Positions 1 to 7,780 of a DNA stretch of 26,486 bases are shown piece by piece. The notes below the pieces were generated by a model that made no database searches, had not been told where the DNA came from, and worked only from the letters and a program-made list of their open reading frames with translations. The DNA is from JAUWQU01 sp964605095. GTDB taxonomy: Bacteria; Planctomycetota; Phycisphaerae; SM23-33. Position 1 is the first letter of the stretch, and the number at the start of each line of letters is the position of its first letter. The translations under genes and the position numbers were made by a program. The stretch lies in assembly GCA_964605095.1 (NCBI GenBank), contig CAZSBS010000028.1, positions 1-26,486 of the forward strand, written 5' to 3'.

Positions 1-12
1 TATCCTTTGCCC

Positions 13-807
13 ATGGTCAAGATATCCATAGTCATGCCGACATTCAACCAGGCAGGCTATATCCGCCGGTCGATCGATTCGGTCCTCTCTCAAAAAGGCG
101 CCTTCGAGCTGGATCTGATCGTCGTCGACGGCGCCTCGACCGACTCGACGGTCGAGTTGCTCAAGAGCTACGGCCAGGCCATTAGATGGATAAGCGAGCC
201 GGACAAGGGGCAATCCGACGCGCTGAACAAGGGCCTGGCGATGGCCGACGGGCAGATAATGGGCTGGCTCAACAGCGACGACCTGTACGAGCCCGGCGCT
301 CTGGCGGCAGCAGCGGATGTCTTCGCCGCCGAGCCCGATACGCAGTGGGTCTACGGCAAGGTCCGCGTGATCGATCCGGCCGGGCGGGAAGTGCGGCGCT
401 GGATTACCTTTTACAAGAACCTCCGCATGCGCCGCTTCAACTACGCCAAGCTGCTGGCTGAGAACTGGATTTCGCAGATGGGCGTCTTCTGGCGCCACGG
501 CGCCTGGGAGCAGGCCGGGCCTGTCCGCACCGACCTGAACTGGGTAATGGACTACGAATACTGGCTGCGGCTTGGCGCCCGCTGGCCCGGGCGGTTCATC
601 GACCGCTACCTTGGCTGCTTCCGCTGGTATCCAGCCAGCAAGTCGGGGGCCGACTTCAGGGGGCAGTTTGCCGAAGAGCTTGATCTGGCAAGACAGGTCG
701 CCGGCAACCGCTACCGATGGGCCATACTGTGGCATCGTGTGTTGGCGGCGCGGACGGTGGCGGTTTACTCGGTGATGCGAGCGGTCAACCGGCTGCGGGG
801 GCGATGA
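13..807 (+). CDS. Family 2 glycosyltransferase (GT-A fold)
   Basis: Predicted cytoplasmic glycosyltransferase that moves a sugar from a nucleotide donor during surface-polysaccharide synthesis. The first Rossmann strand is visible (KISIVMPTFNQ), followed by VDGASTDST, SEPDKGQSDALNKG and the donor/metal-binding WLNSDD, the GT2 DxD-like site. A later MDYEYWLRLG segment fits the acceptor region. At about 264 residues it matches single-domain GT2 enzymes and has no membrane helix. The ATG at 13 is preferred because the GT2 strand starts only two residues later. The frame is open to the window edge, so a start at TTG 7 or upstream cannot be excluded. It is convergent with the next gene, and other glycosyltransferases follow. 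The sugar and acceptor cannot be told from sequence. Confidence 0.88.
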   Translation: MVKISIVMPTFNQAGYIRRSIDSVLSQKGAFELDLIVVDGASTDSTVELLKSYGQAIRWISEPDKGQSDALNKGLAMADGQIMGWLNSDDLYEPGALAAAADVFAAEPDTQWVYGKVRVIDPAGREVRRWITFYKNLRMRRFNYAKLLAENWISQMGVFWRHGAWEQAGPVRTDLNWVMDYEYWLRLGARWPGRFIDRYLGCFRWYPASKSGADFRGQFAEELDLARQVAGNRYRWAILWHRVLAARTVAVYSVMRAVNRLRGR

Positions 808-896
808 CGGGGCTGGCGGCGACGGGTGCTCGTGGAGTCGGTTTTGGGTAGTGGGCCTCGCGATTCGGATGTCTGACACTGGTGTGGGCCGGTCCG

Positions 897-1331
897 TCAG
901 TCCTGTTCCAGGCCTGGCGGCGGCTGGGTTGGTTGTGGCGTGCCTGCCCCGGCCGGGGCCTGAGAGTCGCCCGCGGCCTTGCGGGCCAGAATGTTGTCCA
1001 TAAGGGCGATCTGCTCGGCGACGCGGCGGATCTGCTCGGCCTGGCGGGAGATTATGGTGGCCATGTGCATGAGGATCATCGCCAGGAACAGGAAGCATGA
1101 GAGCACGATGATGGTCAGGTAGTTTACCTGGAGGGTAATCTGAAGCCACAGGATGATTCCCGGGAATATCGCGAAGACGAGCAAGGCGACCGAGGCGGTC
1201 AGCCAGAGCATGGCATACTCCTCGCGGAGCTTGCGTCGGCGGATAAGTTCGATGGCGGCCAGGATGACTATAAAGGCCATCACCAGGGGCACCAGGCGGC
1301 GAGTGAGCGGCATTTCTATCAGTGCTAACAT
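897..1331 (-). CDS. DUF2304 small membrane protein
   Basis: Protein of about 144 residues. The visible layout is a helix after PLTRRLVPLVMAF, a basic IRRRKLREEY loop, two more hydrophobic segments (LWLTASVALLVFAIFPG and LTIIVLSCFLFLAMILMHMA), then an amphipathic tail rich in R, Q and E that could form a coiled coil (RQAEQIRRVAEQIALMDNIL). This is the DUF2304 pattern. Members usually sit next to polyprenol-phosphate glycosyltransferases, and their biochemical role is not established. The start at 1331 overlaps the end of the upstream glycosyltransferase by 7 bases, so the two are probably translationally coupled. An upstream in-frame start at 1454 is rejected because it lies deep inside that gene. 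Confidence 0.82.
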   Translation of the reverse strand: MLALIEMPLTRRLVPLVMAFIVILAAIELIRRRKLREEYAMLWLTASVALLVFAIFPGIILWLQITLQVNYLTIIVLSCFLFLAMILMHMATIISRQAEQIRRVAEQIALMDNILARKAAGDSQAPAGAGTPQPTQPPPGLEQD

Positions 1332-2128
1332 GGATGGTTCTCCTGCGCGTCCCGGTCCTTTGGCGGAGTGGCGGGCGAGGCCTGCCCGGTTGGTGGGGGC
1401 ACGTCCGGGAATTTGCGCTCCAGGCGATCTATCAGTATAGCCAGGCATATGCACGCGGTGTGGAAAAGGCCCTTGAGGCTGCCGACGCTGCTATGCTCGG
1501 CGGGGCGCATCTCGACGGGCGCCTCGCGGATGTCCATCCCGTGCCGTGCGGCCTCGACGAGCGCCTCGACCGTGTCGCCCAGGTAGCCCTCGGGATAGTG
1601 GCGGGCGAAGAAGGCGATCATCCGCCGATTGGCGGCCCGAAAGCCGCTGGTGGGGTCGGTGAACCGTTTGCCCGTTACCAGGCGTATGACCGCCGCAATC
1701 AGCAGCGAGCCGGTTTTTCGCATAAAGGGAAAGTGGTAGCCGCCCTTGTCCAGCACCCGCGAACCGACCGCCAGGTCCGCGCCTTCGGCCACAACGGCCA
1801 GAAGGTGGGGAATGTGGTCCGCGCGATGCTGGCCGTCGCCGTCGAACTGGACGGCCAGGTCGTACGACCCCTCGTGGGCGTAGCGGTAGCCGGTCCTCAT
1901 GGCCCCGCCTACGCCGAGGTTGAACGGCAGGCGCAACACGATGGCGCCGGCGTCCGCGGCTATCTCGGCCGTGGCATCGATCGACCCGTCGTCGATCACC
2001 ACGGCATCGGCCCATGGTATGTGCCGGTGCAGGTCTTCCAGCACGCCACGAATGCTGCGTACCTCATTGAAGGCGGGTATCACGATCAGCAATTTGGGTT
2101 GACCGGTGTTGACCGTTTGATCTGCCAT
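1325..2128 (-). CDS. Polyprenol-phosphate glycosyltransferase (DPM1/GT2 type)
   Basis: GT2 enzyme of the dolichyl/undecaprenyl-phosphate hexose synthase type, expected to charge a lipid-phosphate carrier at the inner face of the membrane. Visible motifs are LLIVIPAFNE near the start, VVIDDGSIDAT, FNLGVGGAMRTGY, VQFDGDGQH (metal/donor DxD site) and FTDPTSGFRAANR, all characteristic of the family. There is no C-terminal membrane pair, so membrane attachment may come from the DUF2304 protein encoded by the overlapping downstream gene. The start at 2128 is chosen because GGGAG lies four bases upstream. The in-frame ATG at 2149 has no comparable ribosome site. A promoter-like pair lies about 80 bases upstream. 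Length is 267 residues. Confidence 0.88.
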   Translation of the reverse strand: MADQTVNTGQPKLLIVIPAFNEVRSIRGVLEDLHRHIPWADAVVIDDGSIDATAEIAADAGAIVLRLPFNLGVGGAMRTGYRYAHEGSYDLAVQFDGDGQHRADHIPHLLAVVAEGADLAVGSRVLDKGGYHFPFMRKTGSLLIAAVIRLVTGKRFTDPTSGFRAANRRMIAFFARHYPEGYLGDTVEALVEAARHGMDIREAPVEMRPAEHSSVGSLKGLFHTACICLAILIDRLERKFPDVPPPTGQASPATPPKDRDAQENHPC

Positions 2129-2215
2129 AAGACTCCCGGATATCGACATGCCCGGACGAACCTAGGCGCTACAGGTGGTATCGGCTAATGGACGCCGCCG
2201 CTTACACTAAGCCTA

Positions 2216-2244
2216 TATATACCCGAATGCCGATCCGGAAACAA
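2216..2244 (-). promoter_or_regulatory. Candidate sigma70-type promoter for the GT2-DUF2304 pair
   Basis: Read on the minus strand, TTGTTT (2244-2239) is followed by exactly 17 bases and then TATATA (2221-2216). The match to the consensus is partial (3 of 6 and 4 of 6) but the spacing is ideal. It sits in the 285-base divergent gap between the DUF2304-linked glycosyltransferase and the GT39 gene. It would give a leader of about 80 bases. Prediction only. Confidence 0.4.
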
Positions 2245-2413
2245 ACGCCCTGCGCCCGCTTGGTTTGCGGCGCCAAGCTGCCGCCGCGTGCCGCGGAGTG
2301 TTCCCGCCCCCGGCCGGGCCGGCGGACGGAGTTTTCCTATGCACCTTCCCGTGGCATTTTCGTAGTATACAGCAGCGAGTTTTTTGACCGCGCGACCGAC
2401 TGAGGAGCCCTTG

Positions 2414-5383
2414 ATGCCCAAAATGGCGAAAGACCGACCAGCCCGGCGAAAACCTGACCACGCGACCAATCCAGGGACTGCCGTCGAGCCCCTTGATGCC
2501 CAATGGTTGCCGGCGATTGACCGCCGGCTGTTCTGGCTCCTGGCGATGATTCCGATTCTGGTATTCGTGGGCATGTCCGCCCAGGGACTCACCAGGCCAT
2601 TCGAGGGTCTGCACTCCTGGGCGCAGGCCGACAGCGCTTGGTTCACGCGAAACCACATCCGCTACGGGCTGGGATACACCCATGGCGTGATGACAATGGC
2701 GATGGGCAACCCGCCGCCGGAGAACCCGAAACGGTATTACGACCACCCGCAGTACGGCGGAATGCTCAGCGCGGGCGTAATGTGGCTGTTCGGCGTGAAC
2801 GAATGGTCTCTGCGGCTTGGCATGCTGATAGTGGACCTGGCGGTGCTGCTTCTGCTGATGGCGATCCTTCGGCGATTCATGGGCGCCTGGCCGGCCCTTC
2901 TTACCGGGCTGCTGCTGGCAATGTTCCCGATCAGTGCGTATTTCGGGCTGGGCAGTTGGCTGACGATGTTCGGGCTGGGGGCGTTCTGGATGTATCTCAT
3001 GGCCTCCGGCCAGGTCCCCGATAAACAGGCACGGTGGTGGCACTATGTGGCTCTGGGCACGCTGCTGTTTGTCTGCGTGCAGATCAGTTGGTCGGGCTTT
3101 TTCTTCGCCGCCGCCATTGGCATTCACTACGTCCTGGCGTGCATCATCCGTCGCCGCTGGCCCCAATGGGGCCTGCTGGCCGTGATGGTGGTGGCACCGT
3201 TGGCAAGTGCGGTAATGGTCTTCACGGTCATGCTGTCGGGCTTCGACTGGGACTACCACCGGATCATCGACCTCTACAAGTGGCGGGCCGCCGGGGGCGA
3301 GATGGCCGGGCAGGGCGGCTTCAAGTGGGTGGAATGGTTCAAACGGGCAGGGGAGTTTGGCCTGAGCAACTTCACCTTGCCGGTGCTCCTGGCGGCCGGC
3401 GGGTACCTGGTCTACCTCGGCGCCGCCCAACTGTACCGCTTTATCTGTCGCCTGACCGGGCTGACGGCAGGTGCCGTGGCCCAGCCGTTCCCGCTTGGCC
3501 TGCTTTTCTTGCTTCCCGGGCTGCTCCAGATGTTCATCCTTCGCGGGACGCTCGGGCCTCACCAGTACTGGGAGCGTCCGCTGGGCCCGTTTATAGCCAT
3601 TGCCGCGGCGCTGGGGATCCTCGTGATCGGGCGGTCGCTGCGCCAGGTCCACCGGGCCGTCGCGGTGGCCGTCATGGCCGGCGCGGTCGTCCTGTGCGGG
3701 TGGGCGTCCGTCGAGGGAGCCAACTATTACTACAGCATCGTTTGGCATACCCCCAAGAAGATCGCCATGTGGAAGGAACTCAACCGGCTGATTCCGCCGG
3801 ATAAGGAACTGATCACGTTCGACCGTGAACTTGACAGCCTGGTCGTCACCGAGAACAAGGCCAAGGGGCCCGTCTACCGCGGTGAGCCGACCTGGTACAT
3901 AGATCGGATCATCGTTGACGCCAACACCCCCGAGCAAGTCGAGGCCCTGCGGAAAAGCAAAAAGGTGCCTGTGTATCTACTGCCGTGGCCGGGGTCCCTG
4001 GGCTACGGGAAATACGGAACTGACGCGCAGAAGGTCTACGAGAAGCACGTGAGGGTGGCTGAGTACCTCGTCAAGCGATACCCGGTGATCAGCCAATACC
4101 CCGGAGTGGACTCAGTGCCGGACCCCGAGAGGCCTCGCAGCATCCTCAAGTTCGGCATGAGACCATATCTCATATTCGACCTGACCAAGCCCGGTCGGCC
4201 GAACTTCCAGCCGCAGGCAGGCCGGGGCTGCGAATCGCTGAGGGCCCGTGGAGCCGCGCTACTTGCCCTCGTCGGCGTCCGGGCCGCCCAGCCTGTCGCG
4301 GACGACATACGTCGGACGGCCCTGGCTCTCGTGGTACGTCCTGACCATGATCTCCGCCAGCAGGCCCATCAGGATAAACTGGACCGACGCCATCACCAGC
4401 AAGACCGTGAAGGTCACCAGGACGTTGCGGTTCAGGTGGAGCTGTTCGCCAAAGACCCTTTGGCAAATCACCACAATCATGAAGATGAAAGCCAGCACCA
4501 TCGAAATCAGCCCCAGTCCGCCGAAGACGTAGATCGGCTTGGTCGAGTAGGAGCCCAAGAACCGCACCGTCATAAGGTCCAGCATGACCTTGATCGTCCG
4601 GTTGAGCCCGTACTTGGACACCCCCGCCGTCCGCGCCCGGTGGTTCACGACCATTTCGGTGATCCGGGCGCCCTTCCAGTTGGCCAAGGCGGGGATGAAG
4701 CGGTGCATCTCGCCGTAGAGCTTCGTCTCGGCCATGACCTCGCGGCGGTAGGCCTTGAGGCTGCACCCGTAGTCGTGCAGGCGGACGCCGGTCACTCGTC
4801 CGATCAGCCAGTTGGCGATCCGCGAGGGCAGCTTGCGGGTGGCGGCCTTGTCCTTGCGGTCCTTCCGCCAGCCGCTGACGATGTCGTAGCCCTCGTTCAG
4901 CTTGTCCATCATCCTTGGAATGTCGGCCGGGTCGTTCTGAAGGTCGGCGTCCAGCGGGATCATCACGTCGCCGCGAGCGAAGTCGAAACCGGCGCTCATC
5001 GCCGCGGTCTGGCCGAAGTTGCGGCGGAAACGGATGACCTGCACACGCCCGTCGGACTCGTGGCACTTGCGGAGAAACTCGTATCCGCCGTCGGTGCTGC
5101 CATCGTCGATGAAAATGATCTCGAAGTCGTACTTGCCCGTCAGCGCTTCGGTGATCTGCTTGTAAAGCTCCGGAAGGTTTGCCTCTTCATTGAGAAAAGG
5201 AACCACGATCGACAACTCCGGGCGTTTCTGGCTTGGCTTGGTATCCATGCCCGAAGCGTACTTCCGCGGGAATCGTTTGTAAATAGTCTCCCAAGCTTGC
5301 GTGGCCGGCGAAAAACCTGGCCGTCGGACCCGTATAATACTTATAAGTGGACGATGAATCATGATGCTGAACATATTCTTTAA
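2414..5383 (+). CDS. GT39/ArnT-like membrane glycosyltransferase, frame running on antisense through the next gene
   Basis: Integral membrane transferase of the ArnT/PMT (GT-C) superfamily, expected to use polyprenol-phosphate sugars on the outer side of the inner membrane. The start at 2414 has GAGGAG six bases upstream; an in-frame TTG at 2384 has no such site. Residues 38-56 form the first helix. The luminal loop carries Asp73 in WAQADSAW, the position of the GT-C catalytic Asp, then YYDHPQYGGML (about 108-118). Many helices follow to about residue 450, then a soluble domain to about residue 600 (ILKFGMRPYLIFDLTKPGRP). No stop follows. From residue 616 (base 4259) to 989 the frame is the exact antisense of the convergent ArnC-like gene, and the translation becomes His/Asp/Gln/Arg-rich with no recognisable fold. 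The functional protein is probably residues 1 to about 600, and a stop-loss or frameshift is suspected. Confidence applies to the N-terminal 600 residues. Confidence 0.75.
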   Translation: MPKMAKDRPARRKPDHATNPGTAVEPLDAQWLPAIDRRLFWLLAMIPILVFVGMSAQGLTRPFEGLHSWAQADSAWFTRNHIRYGLGYTHGVMTMAMGNPPPENPKRYYDHPQYGGMLSAGVMWLFGVNEWSLRLGMLIVDLAVLLLLMAILRRFMGAWPALLTGLLLAMFPISAYFGLGSWLTMFGLGAFWMYLMASGQVPDKQARWWHYVALGTLLFVCVQISWSGFFFAAAIGIHYVLACIIRRRWPQWGLLAVMVVAPLASAVMVFTVMLSGFDWDYHRIIDLYKWRAAGGEMAGQGGFKWVEWFKRAGEFGLSNFTLPVLLAAGGYLVYLGAAQLYRFICRLTGLTAGAVAQPFPLGLLFLLPGLLQMFILRGTLGPHQYWERPLGPFIAIAAALGILVIGRSLRQVHRAVAVAVMAGAVVLCGWASVEGANYYYSIVWHTPKKIAMWKELNRLIPPDKELITFDRELDSLVVTENKAKGPVYRGEPTWYIDRIIVDANTPEQVEALRKSKKVPVYLLPWPGSLGYGKYGTDAQKVYEKHVRVAEYLVKRYPVISQYPGVDSVPDPERPRSILKFGMRPYLIFDLTKPGRPNFQPQAGRGCESLRARGAALLALVGVRAAQPVADDIRRTALALVVRPDHDLRQQAHQDKLDRRHHQQDREGHQDVAVQVELFAKDPLANHHNHEDESQHHRNQPQSAEDVDRLGRVGAQEPHRHKVQHDLDRPVEPVLGHPRRPRPVVHDHFGDPGALPVGQGGDEAVHLAVELRLGHDLAAVGLEAAPVVVQADAGHSSDQPVGDPRGQLAGGGLVLAVLPPAADDVVALVQLVHHPWNVGRVVLKVGVQRDHHVAASEVETGAHRRGLAEVAAETDDLHTPVGLVALAEKLVSAVGAAIVDENDLEVVLARQRFGDLLVKLRKVCLFIEKRNHDRQLRAFLAWLGIHARSVLPRESFVNSLPSLRGRRKTWPSDPYNTYKWTMNHDAEHIL
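4259..5248 (-). CDS. ArnC/DPM1-like polyprenol-phosphate glycosyltransferase with two C-terminal helices
   Basis: Predicted to transfer a sugar or amino sugar from a nucleotide donor to undecaprenyl phosphate, giving the lipid-linked donor that a GT39/ArnT-type enzyme would use. Visible motifs are LSIVVPFLNEEANL, IIFIDDGSTDGG, RFRRNFGQTAAMSAGFDFA, IPLDADLQNDP (DxD site), VSGWRKDRKD and RLHDYGCSLKAYRR, the signature set of ArnC/GtrB-like enzymes. Two hydrophobic segments near the C-terminus (about residues 230-258 and 270-300) match the GtrB-type membrane anchor. Length is 329 residues, normal for the family. The ATG at 5248 is the only one next to the fold; its ribosome site is weak. The gene lies wholly opposite the unstopped extension of the GT39 frame, so an automatic caller could drop it, but its motifs make it certainly real. 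Confidence 0.93.
   Translation of the reverse strand: MDTKPSQKRPELSIVVPFLNEEANLPELYKQITEALTGKYDFEIIFIDDGSTDGGYEFLRKCHESDGRVQVIRFRRNFGQTAAMSAGFDFARGDVMIPLDADLQNDPADIPRMMDKLNEGYDIVSGWRKDRKDKAATRKLPSRIANWLIGRVTGVRLHDYGCSLKAYRREVMAETKLYGEMHRFIPALANWKGARITEMVVNHRARTAGVSKYGLNRTIKVMLDLMTVRFLGSYSTKPIYVFGGLGLISMVLAFIFMIVVICQRVFGEQLHLNRNVLVTFTVLLVMASVQFILMGLLAEIMVRTYHESQGRPTYVVRDRLGGPDADEGK
5333..5338 (+). promoter_or_regulatory. Perfect TATAAT -10 box in a divergent gap
   Basis: TATAAT lies 23 bases before the iron-sulfur gene start at 5361, in the gap dividing it from the ArnC-like gene. No convincing -35 element is found 16-18 bases upstream. The surrounding CTTATAAG/TATTAT sequence could also serve the opposite strand. 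Candidate only. Confidence 0.3.
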
Positions 5384-7196
5384 GGATCCTCCCGGCCGAC
5401 CTGGAGCCCCATCGGGGGGTGCCGGTTGCGGTGGGGCGGTTAGGCGGTTTCTTCGGCGTGCGGCGCCGAGCCTGCTTCGAACCCCCCTGCGAAGGGTCAT
5501 TCAAGCTGGATGCCTGGCGGGGTATCTGGCGTTATTCCTTGTCGTGGCCTGGCCTTACGAGGCGGATGGCTCAGTGCGGGCTGTCGGCGCATCGCCGCTC
5601 AACGTCGAGCAGGTGCTCCAACTCGATCCGCTTGTGGCGATCTCGTCCGCCATTGCGGCCAGGGCGTGGGTTTGGCCCGCGCTGGCCTTCGCGGGCGGGG
5701 CGCTGGCTTTGTGCGTCCTGTTTCCGCGAGCGTTCTGCGGATACCTCTGCCCGCTGGGGACTACCATCGACGTTTTCGACTGGCTCATCGGCAACCGCTT
5801 TCGCAGCCTGCACCTGCGGCCACGCGGGTGGTGGATGCATGGGCGTTTCCTCGTGCTGGCGACCGTGATTGTCGCGGCCGGGATTGGAGTGCAACTGGCC
5901 GGGCACGTTGCGGCAATTCCCGTGCTGACTCGCGGACTCGAGTGCTCGGCCTCGCCGGTCCAGATCGGCCTGAGCAAGGGCTGGCATCTAGTGCCGTCGA
6001 TGACGCCCGCCAAGTGGGCGGCTGCGGGCCTGCTGGCGGCGATCCTGGCGGCGGGTCTGCTTGGTCGGCGGTTCTGGTGCCGCTGCCTGTGCCCGACGGG
6101 GGCGGTGTTCTCTCTGGCCTCGTTATTGCGGCTGACGGACCGCAAGGTTACCGACGCGTGCGTCAAGTGCGGGCGGTGTGAGAAGGTCTGCACGTTCGGC
6201 GCGGTTCGGGAGGATTACACGACACGCGCGATGGCATGCACGTTCTGCCAGGACTGCGGCGGGGCGTGCCCGACCGGCGCGATCCAGTTCACCGGGCGAT
6301 GGGCACGGCTGGCCGAGAAGCCGGCCCAAAGCCCACCGGGGGCGGAAGTCTCGCGAGGCCGGCGCCAGATTCTGCTGGCGGCCTTTGGCGGCGCCGCGGC
6401 CGGGCTGGGACTGACGGGCATCGCCCGTGGCGCCGGCGTGCGCCCCGTGCGTCCGCCGGGCGCCTTGGACGAGGCGGAGTTTCTCGCCCGGTGCGTGCGA
6501 TGCGGCAACTGCATGCGCGCCTGCCCGACGGGCATCCTCCAGCCGGCGGACCTCTCCGGCGGGCTCGACGGCCTGTGGACGCCGCGGGCCGACGCCGACT
6601 TCGCCGGCTGTGACCCCGACTGCACGAACTGCACGCAGGTCTGCCCGACCGGCGCCATCCGTGAACTGACGCTGGCCGACAAACGCGATGTGGTTATGGG
6701 CCTGGCAGTCGTCAACGAGCGGACCTGCCTGCCCCACGCCGGCGCCGGTGAGTGCCGGTTGTGCGTCGAGGCCTGCGACCAGGCCGGGTACAGCGCTATC
6801 AAGTACGTTCGCATAGGCGCAGAGTTCGACGCGCAGGGCCGGCCCATAGAAGGCAGCGGCATGCTTGCGCCAAGCGTTCGGCCGGGCAGGTGCGTGGGCT
6901 GCGGCTTGTGCCAAGCACGCTGCCACGCCATCAACGTGCGAGCCAAGGGCCTGCTGACAGCCTCCGCCATAGTCGTCCTGCCCGACCGCCAGGGTCGCGG
7001 CCAGGGCCGTGGGCGGGGCCGCGGAGGCGAAGCGGGCGGCAAGGGTTCCGGTGGCGGGCAGGGCAAAGGCGCCGGTGGAGGCACGGGTGGCAAGGGCGCC
7101 GGTGGAGGCGGGAGCGGCAAGAATGACGGTGCGGGTGAGAAGGTTGGAGGCGGAGGTCAGCGCCAGCGCCGCCGGGGCGGGCTTTCGGAAAGATAG
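5361..7196 (+). CDS. NapH-NapG-like fused membrane polyferredoxin with glycine-rich tail
   Basis: Predicted membrane electron-transfer protein. Residues 45-65, 100-122, 160-182 and 218-235 are hydrophobic helices. Two CxxxCP motifs (Cys126/130 and Cys240/244) are typical of the NapH/NosR/CcoG group. Two ferredoxin clusters follow (Cys267/270/273/277 and Cys293/296 with Cys303). Residues 333-357 form an RGRRQ plus hydrophobic segment like the Tat or anchor region at the start of NapG. The second half then carries four more cysteine quartets (378-388, 417-428, 456-472, 511-521), the NapG layout. Residues about 544-606 are almost only Gly, Lys, Gln, Arg and Ala and look disordered. No nitrate reductase or cytochrome gene is adjacent, so the electron donor and acceptor are unknown. 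The start is uncertain (ATG 5361 or 5364, weak ribosome site). Encoding both halves in one chain is unusual against separate napG and napH. Confidence 0.82.
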   Translation: MMLNIFFKDPPGRPGAPSGGAGCGGAVRRFLRRAAPSLLRTPLRRVIQAGCLAGYLALFLVVAWPYEADGSVRAVGASPLNVEQVLQLDPLVAISSAIAARAWVWPALAFAGGALALCVLFPRAFCGYLCPLGTTIDVFDWLIGNRFRSLHLRPRGWWMHGRFLVLATVIVAAGIGVQLAGHVAAIPVLTRGLECSASPVQIGLSKGWHLVPSMTPAKWAAAGLLAAILAAGLLGRRFWCRCLCPTGAVFSLASLLRLTDRKVTDACVKCGRCEKVCTFGAVREDYTTRAMACTFCQDCGGACPTGAIQFTGRWARLAEKPAQSPPGAEVSRGRRQILLAAFGGAAAGLGLTGIARGAGVRPVRPPGALDEAEFLARCVRCGNCMRACPTGILQPADLSGGLDGLWTPRADADFAGCDPDCTNCTQVCPTGAIRELTLADKRDVVMGLAVVNERTCLPHAGAGECRLCVEACDQAGYSAIKYVRIGAEFDAQGRPIEGSGMLAPSVRPGRCVGCGLCQARCHAINVRAKGLLTASAIVVLPDRQGRGQGRGRGRGGEAGGKGSGGGQGKGAGGGTGGKGAGGGGSGKNDGAGEKVGGGGQRQRRRGGLSER

Positions 7197-7226
7197 AAGC
7201 GCCCATGTCCGGCGATGGGCCGGGTG

Positions 7227-7700
7227 TCAGCGCCGCCCGGCCGGGCCGGCCTTGTCCACGAAGTAGTAGCCGCACTTGGTGCCGGGGGAAATCCGGTCGC
7301 GGTCGCGCAGGTCCGAGGCCGTGGTGGGGTACAGGCGGCAGGTCGGGTCCCGGGTCTGGTCGTACTTCGCGCACTTTGCCAGGCCGCTGTCGTCGATCTC
7401 AAGCGACGGGCAGACTCGCCCAAGCTGGCAGCAGGCGCCGCACCGGTGGCACTCGCCACGCCGCAATTCGTGCCGCCGCTTAGTGTAGCCCGTCAGGACG
7501 CGCCCGAGTAGCGCCCGCCGCAGCTTGCCCCACCACAGGATCGCATACCCGCCTAGCCCCAATGGCGGCAGCTTTAACGGCTTTGCCTGGCGGGGGCCGG
7601 CGTTTGCCGACTGGAGGTGCGCCTCGCAAGCCTTGCCGTCGGTGCGGCAAGGAACGTTGGGTTTGGGCTCATTCATCGACGGCACCATACTTTTGTTCAT
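7227..7700 (-). CDS. CxxCxxCC-type (YkgJ-like) metal-binding protein
   Basis: Protein of about 157 residues. The core is ECHRCGACCQLGRVCPSL, followed by CAKYDQTRDPTCRLYP and a terminal GTKCGYYFV. These eight or more cysteines match the YkgJ/CxxCxxCC (UPF0153) family, proposed to bind iron-sulfur or zinc; no reaction is established. The preceding stretch (WWGKLRRALLGRVLTGYTKRRHELRRG) is basic and partly hydrophobic and might touch the membrane. The start at 7700 is favoured because its ATG overlaps the TGA of the short upstream ORF (ATGA). In-frame alternatives are 7727 (longer) and 7676. It is the last gene of the minus-strand operon that begins with the HAD phosphatase, and it ends 30 bases from the convergent iron-sulfur gene. 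Confidence 0.78.
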   Translation of the reverse strand: MNKSMVPSMNEPKPNVPCRTDGKACEAHLQSANAGPRQAKPLKLPPLGLGGYAILWWGKLRRALLGRVLTGYTKRRHELRRGECHRCGACCQLGRVCPSLEIDDSGLAKCAKYDQTRDPTCRLYPTTASDLRDRDRISPGTKCGYYFVDKAGPAGRR

Positions 7701-7780
7701 CTCGTACAAATGTTTCTTCCAAGGCATTCCAGCCGGCGCGTCCAGGCGAGCAGCCGGGCTTGCGATGCTTCATCGGTCAT
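7697..7780 (-). CDS. Possible 27-residue ORF bridging two genes by ATGA overlaps
   Basis: The ATG at 7780 lies inside the last codons of the LolA-like gene, sharing ATGA with its stop. The TGA at 7699-7697 overlaps the ATG of the YkgJ-like gene in the same way. The product begins MTDEASQARLLAWTRRLE and ends NICTR. It is 27 residues long, amphipathic and basic, with two cysteines and no recognised family. It may be a real micro-protein, or it may only carry ribosomes from lolA to the next start (translational coupling). Coding status is unproven, but two exact 4-base overlaps are unlikely by chance. Confidence 0.35.
   Translation of the reverse strand: MTDEASQARLLAWTRRLECLGRNICTR

Noticed and set aside
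1322..2188. 288-codon plus-strand open frame opposite the polyprenol glycosyltransferase
   Set aside because: Shadow of a gene with clear GT2 motifs.
2213..3937. 574-codon minus-strand open frame opposite the GT39 gene
   Set aside because: Codon-aligned antisense of a clear membrane protein; the translation is His/Gln/Arg/Pro-rich with no fold or ribosome site.
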